A stretch of 64,000 nt of DNA from Tuctoria greenei (Eukaryota; Streptophyta; Magnoliopsida; Poales; Poaceae): positions 1,509,644 to 1,573,643 of the forward strand of contig JAYESD010000007.1 of the NCBI GenBank assembly GCA_036927565.1. The letters run 5' to 3'. The notes below the pieces were generated by a model. That model saw only the letters and a list, made by a program, of their open reading frames with translations. It made no database searches and was not told the DNA's origin. This document shows, piece after piece, positions 56,120 through 64,000 of this stretch. Numbering within the stretch: position 1 is the stretch's first letter; each line of letters begins with the position of its first letter. The translations under genes and the position numbers were made by a program.

Positions 56120-56664
56120 TCGAGATTCGACGCGGAAGAGAAGAGATAGGGAAATTCCTTCTTGAGATCATCCTCCAATTCCCACGTTGCGTCTTTTTCT
56201 GTGTGGTGCTTCTATTGAAATTTACACCATCTAAGAACCTTGTTCCTTGTGACCCTCTCCTTGGTTTCCAAGATTTTGACCAGTTGTTCGGCATAAGTCA
56301 AATCTGCCCCTATTTCCAATCCTTCCATTGGCACTTGTTCTTCCGGTACTCTCAGACACTTCTTAAGCTGGGAAACATGAAAGACATCATGAACATCTGA
56401 AAGATGAGCTGGCATCTCCAACTTATACGCTACTTCACCTCTTCTGTCCAAAATCTTGAATGGTCCAATATAGCGATGTGCTAGCTTGCCTCTTATGTTA
56501 AACCTCTTATGACCCCTCATTGGTGACACCTTGAGGTAAACGAAATTTCCCACTTCAAAGGCTAATTTCCTTCTCCTATTGTCCGCATAGCCTTTTTGTC
56601 TTGATTGGGCAACCCTCAAGTTTTCACGAATTATTTGGACTTGCTTTTCGGCTTCTTGCAACAC
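56120..56664 (-). pseudogene. Tekay-type integrase C-terminus and chromodomain
   Basis: The minus strand reads GNFVYLKVSPMRGHKRFNIR, KLAHRYIGPFKILDR and HDVFHVSQLKKCLR (integrase C-terminus). A chromodomain follows (KILETKERVTRNKVLRWCK, then a TAG where Trp is expected, then KDATWELEDDLKKEFP). Chromodomains of this lineage are thought to steer integration to heterochromatin. The stop at 56212 removes half the domain. Confidence 0.85.
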
Positions 56665-56700
56665 ATCTGGACCAAATACTTGAGTTTCTCCTGTCTCATT

Positions 56701-57426
56701 CTAGAACAAGGGTGTCCTACACTTCCTTCCATATAGGGCTTCATAAGGTGACATCTTCAAGCTTGCTTGGTAACTATTGTTGTATGAAAATTCTGCATAG
56801 GGCAAGCTCTTGTCCCAACCTTTCCCATGCTTTAAAGCACAAGCTCTTAGCATGTCCTCCAAAATCTGATTGGTCCTCTCGGTTTGTCCATCCGTTTGAG
56901 GGTGATATGCTGAACTGAAATTCAACCTTGTTCCCAAAGCTTCATGCAATTTTTTCCAAAACCTGGAGGTAAATTGAGAACCTCTATCTGAGACTATCTT
57001 ATTCGGTACCCCGTGTCGACACACAATATGCTCCATGTATATTTCGGCCAATTGTGCAACTGTATATTTGGTCTTCATAGGGACAAAATGAGCTGACTTT
57101 GTTAAGCGATCCACAATTACCCAAATTGAGTCATAACCGGACTGAGTATGTTGTAACCCAACTATGAAGTCCATTCCAATTTCTTCCCACTTCCATTCTG
57201 GGATCTTCAATGGTTGCAATAATCCAGCTGGCCTTTGATGTTCCGCCTTGACTCGTTGACACACATCACACAATGCTACATATTCAGCTATGTCCTTTTT
57301 CATGCTATCCCACCAATAACAAGTCTTCAAGTCTTTGTACATCTTTGTACAACCGGGGTAAATTGAGTAAGGTGAGTCATGTGCCTCTTTTAATATGGTC
57401 TCCCGAATACGCTTCACATTAGGCAC
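56701..57426 (-). pseudogene. Tekay-type integrase core
   Basis: The open segment has zinc-binding Cys residues (CDVCQRVKAEHQ). The catalytic triad is D in GMDFIVGL, D in SDRGSQF and E in GQTERTNQ, all kept. The ends YGRKCRTPLF and MSPYEALYG are typical of chromoviruses. A TAG after LF (near 56701) separates it from the C-terminal segment at 56664. Upstream, 57427-57780 is the degenerate RNase H/integrase linker with stops. Confidence 0.87.
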
Positions 57427-57779
57427 GACAATCCTCTTACCAAGCCATAAAGTACCATGTTCATCCTCATCAAATCTGAATTATCTCCCCTCTTGGGTCC
57501 TTTCCTTGATTTCTTGAATTTCCTCATCCTTAGTTTGGCCTTCCCGAACTTCTTTCTCTAAGGTTGGGTTTCACTCCATCATCACCATCTCATTTACAAA
57601 TCCAAGGTTCAACCGTTCAAACTTCTTACATAACTCGGATGGTAACTCTTGAACTGTGAGTTGATAACTTACTCCTTTTCTACTCAAAGCATCGGCCAAT
57701 ACATTGGCTTTTCCCGAATTATAGTTGATCCCCAAATCATAATCTTTGATGAGCTACAACCATCTCCGTTGCCTCAAAT

Positions 57780-58343
57780 TCAGATCTGTTTGTGTGAAAA
57801 TATACTTAAGACTCTTGTGATTCGTATAAATTTCACACCTATGTCCAAGGATGCATGTACCACAGCTGCGAGTTCTAAATCATGTGTGGGGTAATTCAGC
57901 TCATGTTTCTTCAATTGTCTTGATGCATAGGCGACCACTTGACCTTCTTGCATCAATACACATCCAAGTTCTTGTCTCGATGCGTTGCAATAAATATCAA
58001 AACTCTTGCTCACATCCGGCAGTACCAACACTGGGGCTGTTGTCAACCTCTTCTTCAACTCCTCAAAACTGTTTTGACAAGCTTGATTCCATTGGAAAGC
58101 CTTTCCCTTCATTAGCAATTCCGTCATTGGCTTGGCTATCTTGGAAAAGTCCTTGATGAATCGGCGGTAATATCCAGCCATTCCAAGAAAACTCCTTATT
58201 TCATTTACGTTTTGCGGGGGTTCCCATTTCAACACGTCCGTCACCTTTCCTGGGTCAACCGATACTCCTCCTCCTGAGAGTATATGACCCAAAAACGACA
58301 CCTCTTTCAACCAAAACTGACACTTGTTGAACTTGGCATACAA
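57780..58343 (-). pseudogene. Tekay-type reverse transcriptase thumb and RNase H
   Basis: The segment shows FNKCQFWLKEVSFLGHILS, EIRSFLGMAGYYRRFIKDFS, PVLVLPDVSKSFDIYCNASR and VVAYASRQLKKHELNYPTHD, where RNase H starts. In the RNase H motif the usual YCDAS Asp is Asn. After AVVHA the frame is lost. Confidence 0.86.
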
Positions 58344-58361
58344 TTGATCCTCCCTTAATTT

Positions 58362-59033
58362 CTACAGCGTAAGTCTCAAGTGTTCCTCATGTTCCTTCTC
58401 ATCCTTCGAGTAGATCATAATGTTGTCTATGAACACCACTACAAACCTATCCAAGTACTCCATGAAGACCTTATTCATGAGGTACATAAAGTAGGCAGAC
58501 ACATTTGTCAATCCAAAAGACATCACAGTGTACTCATAAGATCCATACCGTGTCCTAAAAGCTGTCTTGGGTATGTTCGATGGTCTAATATTCATTTGAA
58601 AGTATCCCGACCTCAAATCAATCTTAGAGAAGGCACAAGCACCCTTCATCTGATCAAACAAGTCTTCTATGCGTGGCAAGGTGTACTTGTTCTTGACGGT
58701 CACCTTGTTGAGAGCTCGGTAATCTACACACATCCTTTGTGAGCCATCCTTCTTGTCCACAAACAGCACGGGCGCTCCCCGAGGTGAAGAGCTTGGGCAA
58801 ATAAAACCCTTGTCTAGTTGCTCTTGAATCTGCTTCTTGAGCTCCACTAATTCCATAGGAGGCATCCTATATGGCCTCTTAGCTATAGGTGCAGTTCCAG
58901 GTATTAAATCAATAACAAAATCAATGTCTCGATCAGGTGGCATACCTGGCAACTCATCCGGAAAAACATCGAAAAATTCACACACCACTAGAATCTCCTC
59001 AATTGCGGCACCGTCCATATGATTCAGCTCCAA
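58362..59033 (-). pseudogene. Tekay-type reverse transcriptase, N-terminal and palm
   Basis: Motifs are FDVFPDELPGMPPDRDIDF, KRPYRMPPMELVELKKQ, GSQRMCVDYRALNKVTVKN and FSKIDLRSGYFQMNI. The catalytic box reads VVVFIDNIMIYSK, with Asn for the second Asp of the usual FIDD. It is separated from 58343 by a stop (58359-58361). The part before 59033 is cut by the copia insertion at 59050. Confidence 0.87.
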
Positions 59034-59049
59034 TTGCTTCGGTGCGGTT

Positions 59050-60709
59050 TGAGATTGAAAGTTGCCTAGAGGGGGGGTGAATAGGCTAATTGACCTACAA
59101 ATGACTTAATAAAACGAGATTAAATCACAGGGGGCGGACTAGTCCGGTCTGGGGGCGGACTAGTCCGGTCAGCCTGCGTGAAGAACCCTAAAAGATGTTT
59201 CTAGAAAGTTTTAGGGGATTTTCTCGAGGCTACAGGTGAAGATATGTTTAAGTCAAGTTAAACAACTACCAACACAAGAGTGAGTCAAGCTTCAACAAGT
59301 TTAGCAATATGAAGTACGAAACAAGACTAGCAACCCTAGAACGAAATAATCGATAAAGTAAATGCGAAGAACACGAAGACACAAGGATTTTATCCCGAGG
59401 TTCGATTCCACACAAGGAATCTACGTCCCCGTTGAGGAGTCCACAAAGGACCGGGTTCAACAACCCTTCCCTCACCAAGTTTACCACACGGGCCTAACTT
59501 GGTTTTCCACTAATCACAAGGGTGATTACAAAGTTTGTTGGGGCTTCTCACAATCTGAGGCTCCCACACCACAAAGGTGATCAACACCACAAAATATACT
59601 CAACGCACAGCACACAAAGACTCAATGAGTGCAAGAGATCAAACCGGGAGCACAAGCGCGATGTTCTTCCTCTTCTCCACCTCACTAAACCCTAATCCAC
59701 TCAAGAATTAGTTTTAGAGGGAAAGTAGGCAAAAAAGAGGCTTAGGAGTGCTCCAAGTTGGCTGTGGCGGTGCTAGGGTTCGAGAGTTTCAAGAGTTGTT
59801 TGAAATGAGGCTGGGGGTTCCCTTTTTATAGGGGTCCCGAGCCAAACTGCTGACCTCAGCAAAAGGGCGGACTAGTCCGGCCTCAGGCCCGGACTAGTCC
59901 GGCCTAGGGGACCACTGACCTCTTGTCAGGTCCCGACAGCTGACACGCTATCGTCACACTACCCGCCAAACTTCAAATTCAAACGATCACTTCAACAATG
60001 GACTAGTCCTGTCACCATCGGACTAGTCCGATCTCACACAGAGCCTTTTGCTCCGTGTGAAAACGGACTAGTCTGAGGACCACGGACTAGTCTGGCACCC
60101 AAGGGCGGACTAGTACGGTCCTCCCAGACTTAGTCACAGAAGCACCTTCAACTCGCCAACCCGGACTAGTCCGGCCCCAAGGGCGGACTAGTCCGTTCTC
60201 ACTCAGGACCTCTTGGTCCGGTCTCAAACGGACAAGTCCGTGGTTTTGGGACTTAGTCCCCAAAACCCACTCACTGCTACCAGGACTAGTCCAGCCACAA
60301 ACGGACTAGTCCGATCTCAGTCATACCCTTCTGGTCCGGCCGAATACGGACTTGGCCGGCCAGGGGCGGACTAGTCCGGCCACCTGCACGGACTAGTCCG
60401 GCCTACTGCCAGACTACTTATCCACTCTTTTCTCTCAAGGGGTTTGACCTCTAAACCACTTTGAGCTCCCAAACTTGATCTCAATGCACTTTACACACGC
60501 ACCCTCCTATTTCTACGGCTAGTCTAACTCAACACGCTAGAAACCCTAGTTTCTACGCTTCGAGTTGACTCCGTTTCCTTCCTTTTCCTTTTTGAGGGTT
60601 TGCGTCTCCGATCGAGTCCACACCTGTGCTAAGATCACTTGAGCTCATTAGCGACTTAATTGTCGTCATCAATCATCCAAAACCCACGGGGAACCTGGAT
60701 GCACTTTCA
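59050..60709 (-). repeat. 3' LTR of SIRE-like element
   Basis: This LTR is about 1.66 kb. On + it starts TGAGATTGAAAGTTGCC and ends GGATGCACTTTCA. The minus-strand TATA box (CTATAAAAAG, complement at 59822-59831) lies downstream of a dense array of CGGACTAGTCCG palindromes (59865-60410). Two more copies lie near the other end (59142-59180). No gene is seen in it. Confidence 0.85.
59865..60410. repeat. Array of CGGACTAGTCCG palindromes (SIRE-like LTR U3)
   Basis: At least fifteen perfect or near-perfect copies of the 12-bp palindrome, often extended to CCGGACTAGTCCGG, are spaced about 20-60 bp apart. Variants include CGGACAAGTCCG and GGACTAGTCTG. The nearest copy is about 40 bp upstream of the TATA box. 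Confidence 0.92.
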
Positions 60710-61140
60710 ATCTCCCCCTTTTTGGTGATTGATGACAACACATTAAGTCCTTCAACAATTAAGAGTATTAAATTTGGTTTTCATAACTTGTGTGCGTATG
60801 AATGACTCCCCCTCAATGTATGCAGCATGTAAAAGAGGTGGAGGAGATCTTTCATAGCCACACACGTTATGGTGGGGTGCCTACATGACGTGCTCAACAA
60901 TTGTGACAAGACATAAAGAACATCAATATAATCATAAGATTGACAATAAGAGCATTATATTGATATTAAACAACACTAACAAGTCTTGCACATATGTAAA
61001 CATCCAAGAGCATGAATATATTACATAACAAGTCCACAAACCACAAACACACCCACAAAAGATTAACTCCCCCTTAACTCTCCCCCTTTGGCATCAAGGC
61101 ACCAAAAAGGAAAAGAAGGGGGGAAACTAAGACCTAAGAA

Positions 61141-62984
61141 CTAGTCCTCGTCTTCGCCACTTCCACTCTCCGTGGCCTCGGAATCTTCGACGTCTTCCTC
61201 ATGATCGTCGACGTCGTTGTCGTCGTCGTCGTTGTCGGAGTTCCTTGCCGAGGGAGCAGCCCGAGATGAGCTTCCATCCTCTTGGAGCTGGGCGAGCTCA
61301 TCGGCGGTGAAGTTGGGGAATGGAGTGATCTCCCCATCACTCACCTACGGAGAGGACATCGGGACCTCCAGCTTGTCGCACACCGCCTTAAGATATTTTT
61401 CCTGGCGCTTGTGTGCCCTTTGAGCGCGGATCTCTTGCTTCCGGCAGGAAGTGAAGATCGCCTTGAAGCATTTGAAGAAGGCACTCATTGATTGAGGCGG
61501 AGGCGGAGACGGAGGTGCCACGGGGCGAGATGGAGGATCTGCATTCTTGCGACGAGGGGGAACAAGTACATTCGGAGGCTTCTGAGGACGAAGCGGGCGG
61601 TGCGACACATCCTTGACGAAGGTCACGCCCGACACCTTCTCGATGAGGCACATGATGTAGGGGGCATACCCACAAGCACGGTTGGGGGTATGCGAGATGT
61701 TGAAGATATCGTCGAAGATGTAATCGATGAGGTTGAACTTCTCTTCCCCATCAACCAGAAGTAGCAAGTGCCTCAAGTTCCCTTGAATTACCCCAGCATC
61801 ACCGTCCTTCGGTGCTATCGTCCTTCTGAGGATTCTGTTCATAATGCTGTAGAAGGGCTTGATGTTGCGGGCGAGACCAGCATCAAATGGAACGTGACTT
61901 GGATACATATATGCTAGCTCTTCACGGTCCACGACCTTGAGGTTAGATATTATAATATCATGATCCATGTGTGCCTCAAGCCCTAGAATCTTGGCGAACT
62001 CTGCGAAAGTGACTGAGTACTGCTCACCATGTGTCATCCAAATAATTCTTCTGTCACCTGAGGTGGTGAAGTAGATGGTGGAGTAGAACTGCAGAATCAC
62101 TTCGACGTTCCAGTCATACTTGAAACCCATGATCTTCTTGAGGTCATGGCGCTCAGCAGCTTCGATGACAGCGTCAAAAGCAGAGTGTTGCTTTTTGGCC
62201 ATGTAATCCCAGTCAACCCATTGAGCTTCTATTACCGGCTTCTTCATCTGCTGATAGACTAGCCGGTAGTAGTCACAATGAAAGTCACACCAGAACCTGG
62301 GATATGCCGTGCTCCTCTCAAACTTGTAGACCTTCTCGGTCCTCAGCCTCCTGGCCTTTTCAGCCCCTTTTCCATGAAACACATTGGCAGACAACTCCTT
62401 CTGCCTGTTGGGGTTCCTTTCTGGTGTGTGAACCTCAAGGGGGCCAATGGAAGTGGCCTTCCCTTCTCCTTGATCACAACACCTCCAGCTGCCTTCTTTG
62501 CTGACATCTTGACAGCTGGCTTCTTCTTCGTTGGCTCGACAGGAGCCGGAGCCTTTCCCTTCTTAGGGTCACGCTCGACCCTAGGCTCAGCTTCCATTTG
62601 GGCTGGCTCCTTGCCCTTCGCTTTCTCGCCAATGGTGATGATCTTCTTTCTCTTGGGGGCATTGGCCTCAGCAGCCCTGGAGTTGTGAGCCTCCCTGTCT
62701 TCCCTTTTCTTCTTCCGCAGCTCATTGAGGGACTCTGCGGTTGCTCGAGCTATGGCTTCTTCCTCGTTGTAGATGCTTGCGGCAACTTTGGAGGCTTCGA
62801 GTGCCTTCATCCGTCTCTCTTCCTTTGCCTTTTGCGCCTCTATGAGCGCAGCCTTGGTCCTTGCCTCGACAATTTGAGCTTTGGTTCGCCCCTCGGGGTT
62901 GAGACGAGGAGGGGAACACTCCGAGTTTGACATGCTGCGGAAAGCATAGAGAAAGGAAGGTGTGAGTCCAAGGAGAGGGAGCAT
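61141..62984 (-). pseudogene. Extra 3' gene of SIRE-like element (function unknown)
   Basis: The reading begins near 62930 (MSNSECSPPRLNPEG) or 62984. A basic, coiled region (residues rich in K, E, A, R) runs to about 62400. After one frameshift near 62390, a globular part (FERSTAYPRFWCDFHCDYYR, VILQFYSTIYFTTSGDRRII, SVTFAEFAKILGLEAHMD) runs to 61345. It resembles the 'putative plant transposon protein' type often found in grass retroelements. Past one TAG (61345-61347) the same frame continues into a serine- and acid-rich tail ending at 61141. SIRE-type 3' genes are sometimes called envelope-like. I see no clear signal peptide or membrane anchor here, so I do not call it an envelope. Confidence 0.7.
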
Positions 62985-63029
62985 TGCGGAAAAGATCTCG
63001 AGAAAAGACTAGAAGTAGGGTTTGCCCTG

Positions 63030-63620
63030 TGCAAACCGGACTTGTCCGCCCCAGGGGCAGACTAGTCCGCTGGGCGGACTTGTTCCCCAGGGACCGGACT
63101 AGTCCGGGTTGCGCAGAATGAACCCTAACCCTAATTGATTCATCAAAAAATCATCGAATCAGCGCGCAATACTCCTAGGCTATGATCGCAAGGGTATATG
63201 GAGCAACATTAATGAAGGTGTTCCTATCAAAAACTTTAAGAATCAAGAATGGGGAAAATTTTTGAAAAAGAGGGAATACCTTCTCAAATCCGCGAGAATC
63301 GACGAAATCGACGATGGATTGCCAAGGTGAAGCGTGGGGAAACGATCCCTCACTCCCAAAGACTCCAATGCACGGATTGGAATCGAGGTTTGGTGGTTGG
63401 AGCGAAAAATCGCCGAAGAGGGCGGTTTCTAGCGCGTGTGAGGGAGAGAAACGGGAGTGAGAGGGAGAGGAAGGGTTTTGGCCACCCCTGGGGTTTAAGT
63501 CCCCTAGGGCCGGACTAGTCCGGTGTCAAGGGCGGACTAGTCCGGTCTGCGGACCAGCCGCAGACTAGTCTGGACCCGGACTTGTTCGTCCACAGGGGCG
63601 GACTAGTCCGGTCCGACTGG
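63030..63620. repeat. CGGACTAGTCCG palindromes upstream of the extra 3' gene
   Basis: There are two clusters, 63030-63110 and 63505-63620, of the same palindrome found in the LTR. They lie between the end of the polymerase and the extra gene, on the upstream side of the latter. The 63505 cluster is followed on the minus strand by CTTAAACCCC (complement near 63495), in a setting like the LTR TATA region. Confidence 0.85.
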
Positions 63621-63818
63621 GCTGAAAAGCGATGTTTTGATCTGCACAAACACTATTGGTCCTTATGGATAACAAGCAACACAAACATGATAATTAAAGA
63701 AAGAATGTGATAAAAACATGATCAAATCCCAAGAAAAAGTTTTCTCAAACAGATTTTGAAGAGAAATCACGATAGAGAAGAGTTTTTCGAAATGGCTCAA
63801 AAATGTGAGGAATGTGGT

Positions 63819-64000
63819 TTAAGCCACATTCCTAGAATCCAAAATGTTGAGCTCACTTCTTAGCTCACAGAAACGCTTCTCATCAAGAGGCTTGGTGAAA
63901 ATATCTGTGAGTTGATGTTCCGTCCTCACATGAGAAATCACAATATCTCCCTTCATTGAGTGATCTCTCAAGAAGTGATGTCGTATGTCTATGTGCTTGG
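63819..64000 (-). CDS. SIRE-like copia polymerase, RNase H C-terminus (partial)
   Basis: The minus strand enters from the right edge as KHIDIRHHFLRDHSMKGDI, then VRTEHQLTDIFTKPLDEKRF and LRSELNILDSRNVA, with TAA at 63819-63821. This is the conserved end of copia polyproteins, after the RNase H core. The frame is open over the 60 codons visible. Most of the protein is outside the window. Confidence 0.9.
   Translation of the reverse strand, partial: KHIDIRHHFLRDHSMKGDIVISHVRTEHQLTDIFTKPLDEKRFCELRSELNILDSRNVA

Larger units (their letters stand above)
40130..59049 (-). mobile_element. Tekay/Del-type chromovirus (Ty3/gypsy), partial
   Basis: The minus-strand element has its 3' LTR at the left (40130-56090, interrupted), a purine tract (complement of cctacccccttaaa after 56090), then integrase with chromodomain, RNase H and reverse transcriptase up to 59049, where a copia element interrupts it. 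Gag, protease and the 5' LTR lie beyond the window. Its LTR would be about 2.8 kb without the insertion, as is normal for this lineage. It is inserted in the integrase of the older gypsy element. Confidence 0.88.
59050..64000 (-). mobile_element. SIRE/Maximus-like Ty1/copia element with extra 3' gene (partial)
   Basis: The minus-strand element has its 3' LTR at 59050-60709. The purine tract (AAAAAGGGGGAGAT, complement at about 60710-60725) adjoins it. An extra gene lies at 61141-62984, and the end of the polymerase (RNase H) is at 63819-64000. The rest lies beyond the window. The extra open frame between polymerase and 3' LTR is the hallmark of SIRE-type elements. It is inserted in the Tekay-type polymerase. 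The left flank is CGGTT, and the matching right flank cannot be checked here. Confidence 0.85.

Noticed and set aside
59142..60410. CRISPR-like array, because of regularly repeated CGGACTAGTCCG
   Set aside because: The repeats are short perfect palindromes with irregular spacing in a plant LTR. Direct repeats of 23-50 bp with uniform spacers and cas genes are absent.
61141..62984. Envelope gene in the SIRE-like element
   Set aside because: The position fits the so-called envelope-like genes, but I see no signal peptide, transmembrane anchor or fusion segment, so the name is not supported.

Overview
The window is plant nuclear DNA, almost certainly from a grass (Poaceae). The signs are a GC-rich single-exon CYP89-type cytochrome P450, Stowaway-type miniature elements, a CACTA element with a Ulp1-like protease, RIRE2/Grande-like Ty3/gypsy elements carrying an antisense gene, a Tekay/Del-type chromovirus and a SIRE/Maximus-type Ty1/copia element. 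There are no bacterial operons, rRNA genes or tRNA genes. I cannot name the species.

Only two host genes look intact. One is an easily missed two-exon gene for an 80-residue secreted peptide with six cysteines (27298-27714, +). The other is the P450 (29119-30672, +). Each has a broken paralogue nearby. The peptide gene has a dead exon 1 at 1183-1273, and the P450 has a 5' fragment at 32180-32723. The peptide gene sits in a segment present twice (549-1278 and 24372-27388), so many insertions can be seen against an empty site in the other copy.

Left part (1-24371). Peptide-gene copy A is cut at the start of its intron by an old copia element (1279-11510), whose polymerase holds a gypsy solo LTR (5023-5900). 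The remaining intron is cut by a CACTA element (from 11534). A very young gypsy derivative (13239-22007, perfect 5-bp target duplication) lies inside a CACTA exon. Middle part (24372-32723): peptide-gene copy B with a 2.56-kb mariner-like element that carries a piece of an alpha-galactosidase gene, then the P450 and its broken neighbour.

Right part (32724-64000) is a deep nest. A gag-only mini-copia element sits in the P450 fragment. A decayed gypsy (34125-40129) sits in its LTR, and a Tekay-type element (from 40130) sits in that gypsy. The Tekay LTR holds a 13.2-kb gypsy (40754-53919), and the Tekay polymerase holds a SIRE-like copia (59050 to beyond the window).

The most interesting signals are non-coding or antisense. 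They are a spliced antisense gene kept in two gypsy copies; a row of 18-bp hairpins between the convergent genes of those copies; a 33-bp hairpin enclosing the LTR TATA box, whose stem differs between LTR subfamilies but stays complementary; and arrays of the palindrome CGGACTAGTCCG upstream of the TATA boxes of two unrelated retrotransposon families, repeated upstream of the extra 3' gene of the SIRE-like element.
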